Origin: Candidatus Sulfotelmatobacter sp.
GTDB lineage: Bacteria > Acidobacteriota > Terriglobia > Terriglobales > Acidobacteriaceae
Assembly: GCA_017883385.1 (NCBI GenBank)
Contig: JADGNQ010000023.1
Coordinates: 1 to 55,734 of the forward strand
Direction of reading: 5' to 3'
DNA length: 55,734 nucleotides
Shown here: one piece after another, positions 33,828 to 41,997 of the stretch
Numbering within the stretch: the first letter of the stretch is position 1
Layout of the letters: every line of letters begins with the position of its first letter
The notes under the pieces: generated by a model
What the model was told of the DNA's origin: nothing
The model's input: only the letters and a program-made list of their open reading frames with translations
The model's database searches: none
Translations under genes and position numbers: made by a program

Positions 33828-34196
33828 ATGCAGAGGGCCGATGTTTCTGCGATGCAGGGAATTCTGGGCGCGCTTTGTCCACGGTGCCGGGCGGGAAAGA
33901 TCTTTCGCAAATCGGTGTGGTTGTTTCCGGAGATGCATGAGCGGTGTCCCGCGTGCGGGCTGAAGTTTGAGCGCGAGGACGGGTACTTTCTGGGAGCGAT
34001 GTACATCGGGTATGGGCTGGGCGTGGGCGCGATTGCGGTGCTGGCGGCGCTGGTGTGGGAAGTTTTCCAGTGGCCTTTGCTGAAGAGTGTGGTGGGAGGA
34101 ATTGTGTTGTTCCTGCCGCTGGCGCCTGTTCTGACGTGGATGGCGCGGGTGCTATGGATCTATATGGATCAGGGGATCGATCCGGATCGCAGTTGA
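33828..34196 (+). CDS. DUF983 membrane protein
   Basis: 122 aa. LCPRCRAGKIFRKSVWLFPEMHERCPACGLKFEREDGYFLGAMYIGYG is the typical DUF983 zinc-ribbon-like N-terminus (CPRC and CPAC; shown here in full only as a description of the motif's span, residues 15-60), followed by two membrane helices (AIAVLAALVWEVF, GIVLFLPLAPVLTWM). Function of the family is unknown. A second ATG at codon 9 exists. The first ATG is 6 nt after TAGACT, so the message may be leaderless. Confidence 0.9.
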   Translation: MQRADVSAMQGILGALCPRCRAGKIFRKSVWLFPEMHERCPACGLKFEREDGYFLGAMYIGYGLGVGAIAVLAALVWEVFQWPLLKSVVGGIVLFLPLAPVLTWMARVLWIYMDQGIDPDRS

Positions 34197-34256
34197 CTTT
34201 CTCGTTCTTGCGCCGTTTCTTTCGTCCGTTCCGGGCTGGGTATCGGATTCTGCGTG

Positions 34257-34310
34257 ACGACCCACAGCTTGCGCTGTGGGCTGCATTCTTCCGCCACTCG
34301 GCGGCTGGCA
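34257..34310 (+). repeat. Family F double hairpin
   Basis: CCCACAGC-TTGC-GCTGTGGG, spacer CTGCATTCTTC, then CGCCAC-TCG-GCGGCTGG. Nearly identical to 17274-17324. It lies in the 219 bp between DUF983 and the slipin gene. Confidence 0.75.
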
Positions 34311-34415
34311 TCAAGCCAAGCAACGTTCTTCCTGGTGATTTGCGCGCCGACCGGTCCGCACTGCTATACAATCCGCGATAGGAGCGTCTACGGCGCTTTC
34401 TGTGCGGAGGCACCC

Positions 34416-35207
34416 ATGTTTGAACTGGTTGGCGGATTCGGTACCGTGGTCGGCATCATTATTGTCATCTACATTCTCAGCTCCATCAAAATCCTGGCCG
34501 AGTACGAGCGCGGCGTCATCTTTCGTTTGGGGCGATTGCTGGCCACGGCTAAAGGGCCTGGAATCGCTCTGGTTTTCGCACCGATTGACCGCATTGTGCG
34601 CGTGTCGCTGCGGCAGGAGGCGCTGGAAGTGCCGCCGCAGGACATCATTACCCGCGACAACGTCACGCTGAAAGTGAACGCCGTCATCTTTCTACGAGTC
34701 ATTGATCCGAACAAGGCGGTCGTGGAAGTGTCGAACTACGTGTACCAGACTTCGCAGTTTGCGCAGACCACGCTGCGGTCGGTGCTGGGCGAGCAGGAAC
34801 TCGACGAGTTGCTTTCGCATCGGGAAAAAATCAACCTGCGGCTGCAGAGCATCCTCGATACGCACACATCGCCGTGGGGCGTAAAAGTCACCAACGTCGA
34901 GGTCAAGCAGGTCGACATGCCGGAATCGATGCTGCGCGCGATGGCGAAGCAGGCCGAGGCCGAGCGCGAGAAGCGGTCGAAGATTATTCACGCCGAAGGC
35001 GAGTTTTCGGCGGCGCAACGGTTGGTGGACGCGGCTCATCTGCTGGCCACTGAGCCCGTCAGCGTACAGTTGCGTTATTTGCAGACTCTGACCGAGATTG
35101 GGGTGGAGAAGAATACGACTGTGATTTTCCCTGTGCCGGTGGACTTTTTCTCGGGACTGCAGAAGCTTTTGGGAAAAGGGGACGCGGCACCGGCGAAGAC
35201 TGCTTAG
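34416..35207 (+). CDS. SPFH/band 7 protein, slipin family
   Basis: 263 aa. One N-terminal membrane helix ([16 protein letters not shown]) is followed directly by [38 protein letters not shown] and the band 7 core, then [16 protein letters not shown]. Slipins scaffold membrane microdomains and often partner a NfeD protein; none is seen here. The ATG at 34416 is preferred; upstream frame runs through a repeat. TATACAAT at 34365-34372, with TG just before, is a possible extended -10. Confidence 0.92.
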   Translation: MFELVGGFGTVVGIIIVIYILSSIKILAEYERGVIFRLGRLLATAKGPGIALVFAPIDRIVRVSLRQEALEVPPQDIITRDNVTLKVNAVIFLRVIDPNKAVVEVSNYVYQTSQFAQTTLRSVLGEQELDELLSHREKINLRLQSILDTHTSPWGVKVTNVEVKQVDMPESMLRAMAKQAEAEREKRSKIIHAEGEFSAAQRLVDAAHLLATEPVSVQLRYLQTLTEIGVEKNTTVIFPVPVDFFSGLQKLLGKGDAAPAKTA

Positions 35208-35242
35208 TGGAAGCCGTCTCATGATGGGCCGGATGTCGGGGA

Positions 35243-35320
35243 GAAGCCCCTCAGGGGCTAAAGCCCGGGTTGATTTTGTTCGCTTGGCGCGGCGCTAAAA
35301 GCGCCGCTCTCCCACGGTTG
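35243..35320 (+). repeat. Family G repeat
   Basis: GAAGCCCCTCAGGGGCTAAA and GCCCGGG, then GGCGCGGCGCT-AAA-AGCGCCGC and TCTCCCACGGTTG. Lies after the slipin gene. Confidence 0.75.
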
Positions 35321-35478
35321 TGCAGGCCATGATTGTGCGGGTCACGGTTGCGCGGGCGGTCATGGTTTCGGGGGCAGCACTGAGAGCCGTGGCCTGCCCC
35401 ACGCGATTGTGCGGATGGCGTCGCGGGTTGGATTGGAATCTCGAAGATCGGTTGCGCGCCGATTGCGGGAGTTGAACT

Positions 35479-36072
35479 ATGGCTTCGTCACAAGACACGG
35501 AAATCACGCTGGGAACTGGGAAACTGCTGGCACTCTTCTTCGGGCTGGTAGGCATTTGCGCGCTGTTCTTCGCGCTGGGGTACTCGCTGGGGCGGAAATC
35601 GGAACCGGCGATTACCACGGCTAGCGCCGCCGTCACTCCGACGACCACGTCGGGCACGGGCAAGGCGAGCGGGGGAGCGGCGCCTGCGCAGCCGATGACG
35701 TTTTACAAGTCAGTGGAGCAGAAGGATGCCAACCCTGAGTTGACGCCAGCGACTGGCGCAAAAACCGACACAACCGCGGCGCCTGCGAATGCGAATCCGG
35801 CGCAGACGGCCCCGGCAAGCGCTCCCGATCCGACCATGACCTTGCCTACGGCGGCATATTTCGTGCAGGTGGCTGCGGTCAGCAAACAAGAGGACGCGGA
35901 TGCTTTGGTCGACGCGCTCAAGAAGAAGCAATACACCGCGTTCGTGGCGGCTCAAGCGGCGACCGACAAACTGTTTCACGTGCAGGTCGGGCCCTTTTCG
36001 GACATCAAAGACGCAGAGGCCACGCGCGCGCGGTTAGTCGCGGATGGGTACACCCCGATCCTGAAGAAGTAG
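35479..36072 (+). CDS. SPOR-domain protein
   Basis: 197 aa: short cytosolic N-terminus, one membrane helix (LLALFFGLVGICALFFALGYSLG), a Pro/Ala/Thr linker and a C-terminal SPOR domain (YFVQVAAVSKQEDADALVDAL, LFHVQVGPFSDIKDAEATRARL). SPOR domains bind peptidoglycan lacking stem peptides, usually at the septum, so a division-site role is likely. GGGAG lies 8 nt before the ATG. Confidence 0.9.
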   Translation: MASSQDTEITLGTGKLLALFFGLVGICALFFALGYSLGRKSEPAITTASAAVTPTTTSGTGKASGGAAPAQPMTFYKSVEQKDANPELTPATGAKTDTTAAPANANPAQTAPASAPDPTMTLPTAAYFVQVAAVSKQEDADALVDALKKKQYTAFVAAQAATDKLFHVQVGPFSDIKDAEATRARLVADGYTPILKK

Positions 36073-36357
36073 CCGTGGGCCCCAAAGTGTCCGCTTTGCA
36101 AATGGGGAGAATCTGCAAGCACGCGCAACGGACCAATCCATTCACAAACCTCGGGGAACGAGGACGAGGCGATCGATTGCGATCTTGGCCCCGTCGTCCG
36201 CCCGGAAAGCATCGAGTCGAAATACAATCATCACTAGATGCGCTCGGCGACGCACCCGAAGAACACGTCCCCCACGTTAGGATTGGACCCCCAGGCGGGG
36301 AAGATGGTTCCCAGAGCCCGAATAATCTCTTGTGTCCGCAATTGCTGATTTCTTACA
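36073..36357. other. Gene-free stretch before the ArsR gene
   Basis: About 285 bp (324 bp counting the promoter). It holds no supported gene and no member of the repeat families. An open frame of 104 aa starting at 36075 has no family feature. Confidence 0.4.
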
Positions 36358-36386
36358 TTGACACCCATCGATTCCCGCGTTATTCC
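36358..36386 (+). promoter_or_regulatory. Sigma-70-type promoter of the ArsR gene
   Basis: A perfect -35 TTGACA (36358-36363), 17-bp spacer, then TATTCC (36381-36386), 10 nt before the ATG at 36397. The leader would be only a few nt long. Confidence 0.55.
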
Positions 36387-36396
36387 TAATCCATCC

Positions 36397-36717
36397 ATGA
36401 CTGCAGCCGATGTATCGCTTGACCGCGCGCTTCACGCCATCGCGGACCCAACCCGGCGCCGAATTCTCCAGGCGCTCAGGGAGGGTGCCGCCGCGACGAA
36501 GACGGCGGGACAGGCTGCAGGCACGCATGGGCTGCACCTGTGTGCGGGGGACATTGAAGAACGCGTCCAGCTCTCGCAGCCAACAATCTCGCACCACATG
36601 GCGATCCTAACGAAGGCGGGGCTGGTGGAAGCGACCAAGAAGGGGCAGTGGAGATGGTACCGGCGCAACGAGAAGGCGATCCGGCACGTGGTGAAGACGT
36701 TGCGGGGGAAGTTGTAG
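36397..36717 (+). CDS. ArsR-family winged-helix regulator
   Basis: 106 aa: AIADPTRRRILQALREG, then QLSQPTISHHMAILTKAGLVE (recognition helix) and a wing ending RWYRRNEKAIRHVV. An insertion between the first helices (AAATKTAGQAAGTHGLHLCAGDIEE) carries one Cys and two His. The classical ELCVCD metal box is absent, so the signal is unclear. Promoter TTGACA-17-TATTCC is right before it; the frame upstream of the ATG only reads that promoter. Confidence 0.88.
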   Translation: MTAADVSLDRALHAIADPTRRRILQALREGAAATKTAGQAAGTHGLHLCAGDIEERVQLSQPTISHHMAILTKAGLVEATKKGQWRWYRRNEKAIRHVVKTLRGKL

Positions 36718-36763
36718 GCAACGTCAGAGTGAACGGTCTGGCACCTTGGGAGTGAACGGTTCA

Positions 36764-36860
36764 GGCGTCCCTCCAGGACGCGGTGGCTGTGTTTTGCGCT
36801 TAACCCAGCGCTGAAAGCGCTGGGCTATTTTCGGGACGCGCCTCCGGCGCTGTATTCTTC
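36764..36860 (+). repeat. Hairpin cluster related to family G
   Basis: GCGTCC-CTCCA-GGACGC, then CCCAGCGCT-GAA-AGCGCTGGG (36804-36824), then CGGGACGCGCC. It fills the gap between convergent ArsR and TolC genes and may end both transcripts. Confidence 0.6.
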
Positions 36861-36898
36861 GCAGCGCCGTTTCCTGATCTCTTACCTAGTTCGTGCTC

Positions 36899-38251
36899 CT
36901 ACGGCGTGCCAAGAGCCCACTTCTCTAAATCTCCTGTGGACCTCAGGACGCCGAGTTGGCTGCGCTCGAGTTCGAAGGTGACATCCTGAAGGGCGAGGAA
37001 ACGCTCGCTCGCTTGCGATCGGGCGTCGGCGAGATCGTGGAGCGTGGCGGTGCCGGCGTCTATGCGGGTTTGAACGGCAGTCAGACTTTTCTGCGCGATT
37101 TCGTATTCCAACTGGGCAACCTCACGCGCGGCTTCCATTTGAGCGACGGCGCGTTGCAGGCGCAGAGTTTCCTCCGATACCTGGTTGCGGGCCGCTTCTG
37201 CCTGTTTGGTGGCTTTCAGTGCGTCGGCATCGGCGGCCTGGGCTCGGGAACGCTGCGAGGCGTTGAAGAGAGGGAATCGAATGCTCACGCCTATGGTGGC
37301 ATTATTCTGCTGGAAGCCGTTGGTGGGGCAGAGGAACGTCCCCAGGGATGTGGTGCAGGGTTTCGACGGAATGTAGTAGTTCTGAAAGTTGTTGAACTTG
37401 GAGAGCAAGGCGTATTGCGCGGCGAAGTCAACGCTGGGCCATAGCACTCGGTGCTCCCCCTGGGCGCGCAGGTACTGGGCGCGTGCATGTTCGACGGCGG
37501 CCTGCACTTGAGGATTGGAAGCTGCAGCATCTTTGGCGGCATTGTCGTTCGACGAGGGGGGAGGCGCGGGGATCGAGTCAGGGTCCGTCTGAATGTTGGC
37601 GGCGGGAAGTCCGGTGAGTTTGGAGAGGTGCTCGCGGAGCACGTCGGCCGAGCCTTGCGCCTCGGCAATACGAAAGCGGATGCGTGCGGTCGACAGGCGA
37701 GCGCGAGTTCCGTCGAGTTCACTGTCGATGCCTTCTTTGACGCGATTGGCAACCGCGGCCTGCATCTTGTTGGCATCGGCTTGGATTTCCTGGAGATGGG
37801 CGAGGCGCTGCTCCCATTTGGCGAGTTCGGCGTAGCTTAGGACGGCGTCCTGGATGATCTGGTTGCGCTGGTCTTTGTTCTTTAGCGAGGCGACCGAGGA
37901 ATCGACTTTGGCGGCGTGTACAAAATCTCGCAATGAGGGGTTCAGGAGCGCGGATTGAGCGGTGATGTTGAACAGAGAAGGCGCGGATCCCTCGAGGGCG
38001 AGCGGAAAGCCGTACGAGTAGCCTAGACCCGCTCCGGTTGCCAGTTGCGGAATGTAGCTGTCGTGGAGTTCGTGGTAGCTGGCGGAGGCGCGCTGCTCGT
38101 CGGCGGCTGCGATGGCGGGGCCAGTGGCATGAGTCAGGGCGAGTTCGACTACGCGTTTGAGAGGGACGGGTTCGGCCAGCAGCCAGGCAGGGAGCAGGAG
38201 GACTGCGAGAATCCATAGGGAGGTATGGGCGCTGCGGAACGAGGTTTTCAT
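36899..38251 (-). CDS. TolC-family outer-membrane efflux protein
   Basis: 450 aa. Signal peptide after the ATG at 38251 (SLWILAVLLLPAWLLAEP), then two halves of the outer-membrane efflux fold: long coiled helices (HLQEIQADANKMQAAVANRVKEG; EAARNQVSEETLRLQRAV) with IDAGTATLHDLADARSQ near the end. It forms a trimeric exit duct for an efflux pump or type I secretion. It follows adaptor and TPR genes on the same strand after 172 bp that hold a family H repeat. The frame upstream of 38251 reads that repeat. Confidence 0.88.
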   Translation of the reverse strand: MKTSFRSAHTSLWILAVLLLPAWLLAEPVPLKRVVELALTHATGPAIAAADEQRASASYHELHDSYIPQLATGAGLGYSYGFPLALEGSAPSLFNITAQSALLNPSLRDFVHAAKVDSSVASLKNKDQRNQIIQDAVLSYAELAKWEQRLAHLQEIQADANKMQAAVANRVKEGIDSELDGTRARLSTARIRFRIAEAQGSADVLREHLSKLTGLPAANIQTDPDSIPAPPPSSNDNAAKDAAASNPQVQAAVEHARAQYLRAQGEHRVLWPSVDFAAQYALLSKFNNFQNYYIPSKPCTTSLGTFLCPTNGFQQNNATIGVSIRFPLFNASQRSRAQAADADALKATKQAEAARNQVSEETLRLQRAVAQMEAAREVAQLEYEIAQKSLTAVQTRIDAGTATLHDLADARSQASERFLALQDVTFELERSQLGVLRSTGDLEKWALGTP

Positions 38252-38367
38252 TGCGTCCCTTTCGAAGTGATCCGGAATGATTTTATGAACAATTGGATGC
38301 CAGCGAGATTCTAAATGTCGGATGGGGAGGCGGATGGATTTTCGGATGCTGCCGAGGAAAGGCTGCA

Positions 38368-38397
38368 CCACAGAGGGCACCGAGGACACTGAGGAAA
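38368..38397 (+). repeat. Family H repeat
   Basis: ACCACAGAGGGCACCGAGG then ACACTGAGG, between the TPR and TolC genes. Confidence 0.6.
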
Positions 38398-38423
38398 CCT
38401 TCGGCCTTCTTGTCACAGCCGTT

Positions 38424-39413
38424 TCAATGCTCGACCCTCTTCAAGTCTTCCTGGGCGCGGGTGTAGTTGTGAGCGAGGGCAAGAGCGGCGCGGAATTCCG
38501 CGGCGGCGGCGTGGCGGTCTCCCTGCTTCTCCAGAAACTGGCCTAACATATCGTGCGCCTTGAAGGCGGGGGCTTCTTCGACGGGAGACTCCAGATAGCG
38601 GCGGAGCAAGCGCACGGCCAGCGGATAGTCGCGGCCGGCGCGCAGAAGAACGCTGGCTGCATCGCGCAGGGACTCGGGCCGGTCGATTGGACTGGACTCC
38701 ACGGTGCGGAGGGCTTGCTCCATTTCGTCAAAGCGGCTGGCGTGGAAGAGGAAGTTGGCCAGGTCGAACCAGGCGCGTGTGCCGGAATGACTGGCGGCGA
38801 TAGCGGCGCGATATTCGTGTTCGGCGGAGGCAGCGTCTTTGTTCTTCTCCGCGATGTGAGCCAAGACCCAATGGGCCATGGCCGGATTGAGCGGCGCGAT
38901 GGCGTCAGCCTGCGTGCGCGCTTTGTCTTTACCGCCACCAACGATAGCCGGGGCCTCCACGTAGAACTCCGCGAGATCGGAGCGAGCTTCCCAACTCTTG
39001 GGATCCAATTCAACGGCACGTTCGAACGAGATGCGGACCTTCTTTGCCAGACCCGCGGCGGAGAGGAGTCCGGCACGAGCGGCTTTTTCTCCGTAAACGC
39101 GGCCCAACCACAAATGGTAGAGACTCTTCTGCGGATCGAGGTTGCTGGCTCGTTCGCAGGCGGCGATGCCGCGGTCCCACTCTTCGAGCATGAAGTAGGC
39201 GCGGCAGAGCAAGTTTTCGGACTCGGCGTTGGGGGCAGACCGGCCAATCTGCTGCTGCAGCGTCTGGATGGCTTCATCTGCATGACCGGCTGCAAGCAAG
39301 TCTTTGGAAGATGCGGCATACGCCGATGGCTGGATGAAAGCCAGGAACGATGCCAGCAAAAAAAGGCGCCACCACGCTCGACCCTCATCGAACTGCATCC
39401 GCAGACGCTTCAT
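38424..39413 (-). CDS. Exported TPR protein
   Basis: 329 aa. Signal-like segment (WWRLFLLASFLAFIQPSAYA), then a series of tetratricopeptide repeats (AGHADEAIQTLQQQIGR, CRAYFMLEEWDRGIAACERA, SLYHLWLGRVYGEKAARAG, FRAALALAHNYTRAQEDL). TPRs bind proteins. The start ATG lies 3 nt after the stop of the HlyD-type gene, so the two are translationally coupled and this protein probably works with the efflux assembly. Confidence 0.82.
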   Translation of the reverse strand: MKRLRMQFDEGRAWWRLFLLASFLAFIQPSAYAASSKDLLAAGHADEAIQTLQQQIGRSAPNAESENLLCRAYFMLEEWDRGIAACERASNLDPQKSLYHLWLGRVYGEKAARAGLLSAAGLAKKVRISFERAVELDPKSWEARSDLAEFYVEAPAIVGGGKDKARTQADAIAPLNPAMAHWVLAHIAEKNKDAASAEHEYRAAIAASHSGTRAWFDLANFLFHASRFDEMEQALRTVESSPIDRPESLRDAASVLLRAGRDYPLAVRLLRRYLESPVEEAPAFKAHDMLGQFLEKQGDRHAAAAEFRAALALAHNYTRAQEDLKRVEH

Positions 39414-39416
39414 GAG

Positions 39417-40661
39417 TTAGGGCACGACTTTGACGGAAGCGCCATCGACTAGCGGTTTAGACTCCTCGGCAGGCAAGGCCACTTTGGAACCCTCGGAAAG
39501 GCCGGCGTTGATCTCGACGCGAGTCAGATTCTGCAGCGAAATCTCCACTGTCTGCCGTTTCAGGTGGTCATCGACGATCTGATAGACGTAGGGCTTGCTG
39601 TCATCGATGCGCAGTGCGTCACGCTGCAAGGTGAGGACATTCTCGTGCTGGGCGACCACGATGGTGACCCCAACGTTGACGTTGGGTAGGAGACGGAAAT
39701 CGAGATTGTCGACGGAGCAGGTCATCTCACCAACATTTCGGGAGCCGCGCAACTTGACGGTCGCAGGGACGGTGCTGACCGTGCCGGTCCAGGTGCGGCC
39801 GGGGACTGCGTCCCAAGTGACTTCCACTCGTTGTCCCGGCTGGAGGCGACCTATGTCGGGTTCGTCGACGAAAGCGCGAACCAGCACATGGGAGAGATCG
39901 GCCTCCTGCAGAAGCAATTCGCCGGCCGGGACGAAAGCCCCCTGCTTGACGGGCAGGGAATAGACAATGCCATCGAAGGGCGCGCGGACACTGGATTTGG
40001 CGAGAGCGTCTTCGGCAGCGTCGTAGGCGGATTGCGCTTCGTTTCCCTGGGCCTGGATCCTGGCAACTTCGGGCTGGGAATAACGGTCTTTCTTTTTTTG
40101 CTCGAGCAAGTTGACGTCGGCCTGGGCTCGTTGCAGACCGTCGTCCGCTTGCCGAACTTCGCCCGGGGAGGCTGCTCCCTGTTGCTGCAGGCGGCGGAGA
40201 GCATCGAGATTGCGCTGGGCGAGATCGAGCGCGCTGTGGGCCTTCACGAGCTGCGAATTCAAGGTGAGAACTTCTTCCTGCGTGCCGCCGGTTTTCAATG
40301 TGGATTGATCCGCTTGTGCGGCTTTAACCTGGGACTGAGCACGGGCGGCCTGCGTCCGAATATCGGCATCGTCGAGCTGAAGCAGCAACTGGCCCTTGCG
40401 TACATGATCGCCTTCCTTGACCAGCAGGCGTTTCACGGTGGTCGAAATGGGAGAGTGTGCTTCGAAGTTCTGAGTGGGCTCAATCTTGCCGTTGGTGGAG
40501 ACCAGGCTGCGGATTGGTCCTCGCTGGACGGCGGTGGCACGCACTTTCAGCGGAGTCTGGTGAAGATAGGAATAGAGCACCGGGAGGACTGCAAGTACCA
40601 CGAGCGCGGGCCAAAGCCACCGCCGTCGGGGCGGGGTGTTCGAGTTGTTCGTCAATGCCAA
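39417..40661 (-). CDS. Periplasmic adaptor (HlyD/RND membrane-fusion protein)
   Basis: 414 aa. One N-terminal membrane anchor (WLWPALVVLAVLPVLYSYLH), barrel-sandwich halves (HSPISTTVKRLLVKEGDHVRKGQLLLQLDD; ending KSSVRAPFDGIVYSLPVKQGAFV) around a long coiled hairpin, then a beta-barrel (LQPGQRVEVTWDAVPGR). It links an inner-membrane pump to TolC. With the TPR and TolC genes it forms an operon, but no ABC or RND pump gene is present. Confidence 0.9.
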   Translation of the reverse strand: MALTNNSNTPPRRRWLWPALVVLAVLPVLYSYLHQTPLKVRATAVQRGPIRSLVSTNGKIEPTQNFEAHSPISTTVKRLLVKEGDHVRKGQLLLQLDDADIRTQAARAQSQVKAAQADQSTLKTGGTQEEVLTLNSQLVKAHSALDLAQRNLDALRRLQQQGAASPGEVRQADDGLQRAQADVNLLEQKKKDRYSQPEVARIQAQGNEAQSAYDAAEDALAKSSVRAPFDGIVYSLPVKQGAFVPAGELLLQEADLSHVLVRAFVDEPDIGRLQPGQRVEVTWDAVPGRTWTGTVSTVPATVKLRGSRNVGEMTCSVDNLDFRLLPNVNVGVTIVVAQHENVLTLQRDALRIDDSKPYVYQIVDDHLKRQTVEISLQNLTRVEINAGLSEGSKVALPAEESKPLVDGASVKVVP

Positions 40662-40822
40662 CTAATTGTCTTTCAGAGTGCGGCAGGAATAACTGTAAGT
40701 AGTAATTTACCATTCCCGAGGCCGGGACAGATACAACCGGATGCTCCAAGCACGGTATCTGATTGGATGCGGGCAGCGTGGCCTCGGCTGCATCGTCTCT
40801 TCGGGTGAATCTGGGCAAACGC

Positions 40823-40828
40823 TACAAT
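40823..40828 (+). promoter_or_regulatory. -10 box exactly 6 nt before queF (leaderless type)
   Basis: TACAAT, then AGCGGC, then ATG at 40835. No ribosome binding site precedes the ATG. Confidence 0.5.
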
Positions 40829-40834
40829 AGCGGC

Positions 40835-41245
40835 ATGGCTAAATCGCCTCGCTATACGCCTGAGCACGCGGCTGCGGGTCTCGATGCGAAGTTTCCCGAG
40901 ATTGAGACCTGGCCCAACCAGTTTCCCGGCTACGAAATTGTCGTCGATGATCCGGAGTTTACGTCGGTGTGTCCGAAGACCGGGCTGCCGGATTTTGGCG
41001 CACTGAGTATCCGCTATGTTCCCGATAAACACTGTCTGGAATTGAAGTCGCTGAAGGAATACTTGCAGAGCTACAGGAACCTCGGAATTTTTCAAGAGAA
41101 CATCGTCAACCAGGTTCTGGAGGACGTCGTGAAGTGGGCAAAGCCGGTATGGGCGGAAGTGAGGGGAGAGTTTCGTCCGCGAGGCGGGATATCGACGACG
41201 ATTGTGGCACGGTGGCCGCGGCCGAAGGGGGGCGCGCCAAGGTGA
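40835..41245 (+). CDS. queF: NADPH-dependent 7-cyano-7-deazaguanine reductase
   Basis: Reduces preQ0 to preQ1 in queuosine synthesis, cytosolic. The 136 aa size and sequence fit the short (YkvM-type) QueF: FTSVCPKTGLPDFG contains the catalytic Cys and nearby Asp, followed by CLELKSLKEYLQSYRNLGIFQE, the NADPH-binding block. The ATG at 40835 is 6 nt after TACAAT, so it may be leaderless; the upstream frame is not needed. Other queuosine genes are not in the window. Confidence 0.96.
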   Translation: MAKSPRYTPEHAAAGLDAKFPEIETWPNQFPGYEIVVDDPEFTSVCPKTGLPDFGALSIRYVPDKHCLELKSLKEYLQSYRNLGIFQENIVNQVLEDVVKWAKPVWAEVRGEFRPRGGISTTIVARWPRPKGGAPR

Positions 41246-41257
41246 AGGCTCCGTCGG

Positions 41258-41587
41258 TCAACTGGATGCTGACGCCGCTCGTGGCTGGATCCGCTCAATC
41301 TCCGCCGCTTGCTCGGCCATTACGCGGCTGACTTCGTATGCCCCTTGCAGGTTCAGCCAGAACTGCTCGGTCGTCCCGAAGAAGCGCGACAGACGGACAG
41401 CGGTATTGGCGCTGATACCGCGGCGCTCAAGGACGATATCGTTGACGCGAGGAGCAGGGACGTGCAACCGCTTCGCCAACTCATAAGCGGAGATGCCGAG
41501 AGGCTTGAGAAACTCCTCCCGCAGAATTTCGCCGGGGTGAACTCTCCAGTGCGGCGCACCCTTTCTTTGAATGTCTGCGTGTCCCAT
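41258..41587 (-). CDS. higA: HigA-type antitoxin
   Basis: 109 aa with the HigA helix-turn-helix: HPGEILREEFLKPLGISAYELAKRLHVPAPRVNDIV, then TAVRLSRFFGTTEQFWLNLQGAYEV (both described as spans at residues 17-52 and 62-86). It should neutralise HigB and bind the shared promoter. It is downstream of higB by 41 bp on the same strand, the usual toxin-first order. Confidence 0.93.
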   Translation of the reverse strand: MGHADIQRKGAPHWRVHPGEILREEFLKPLGISAYELAKRLHVPAPRVNDIVLERRGISANTAVRLSRFFGTTEQFWLNLQGAYEVSRVMAEQAAEIERIQPRAASASS

Positions 41588-41628
41588 AGGGTCACCTCAT
41601 TTCGACTTAACTGCGATGTTCCCGACTG

Positions 41629-41904
41629 CTAGTGATAGTCCGTGATTTCGACCTCGAACGCATCGTGACCGCGCCACACAAAGCAGATTCGATACTGGTC
41701 ATTGATGCGAATGCTGTATTGCCCCTTCCGGTCACCGCGCAGTTTCTCCAGTCGATTCCCGGGCGGGATCTTCAAGTCATCCGGCGCGGCGGCAGCGTCG
41801 ATCATGGCCAGTTTCCGCTTTGTGACGCTCGCTGGAGGCGACCCCTGGGTTTTGCCCGTTCTCCAGATTTCCGCCGTCAGTTTGTTGGCGAAAGTCCTGA
41901 TCAC
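41629..41904 (-). CDS. higB: HigB-type mRNA interferase toxin
   Basis: 91 aa. GNRLEKLRGDRKGQYSIRINDQYRICF holds the basic RelE/HigB core, with VWRGHDAFEVEITDYH at the end. RelE/HigB toxins cut mRNA on the ribosome. The GTG at 41904 is chosen over the longer frame: it gives the family N-terminus (MIRTFANKL) and stands exactly 6 nt after the -10 TATGCT of a consensus promoter, so the message is probably leaderless. Confidence 0.92.
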   Translation of the reverse strand: MIRTFANKLTAEIWRTGKTQGSPPASVTKRKLAMIDAAAAPDDLKIPPGNRLEKLRGDRKGQYSIRINDQYRICFVWRGHDAFEVEITDYH

Positions 41905-41910
41905 TTCCGC

Positions 41911-41946
41911 AGCATAACGGAAGTCGTTATTAATGTCAACCGTTAT
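41911..41946 (-). promoter_or_regulatory. higBA promoter with overlapping operator
   Basis: On the minus strand: -35 TTGACA (41939-41934), 17-bp spacer, -10 TATGCT (41916-41911). Overlapping it is ATAACG-GAAGT-CGTTAT (41914-41930), a perfect inverted repeat, with a third CGTTAT at 41941-41946. This is the expected layout for HigA autorepression. Confidence 0.75.
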
Positions 41947-41997
41947 TAGAATTGCCCGCACAGCGTACTTGCCCGGCGTGCTATATTCGCTCGATCT

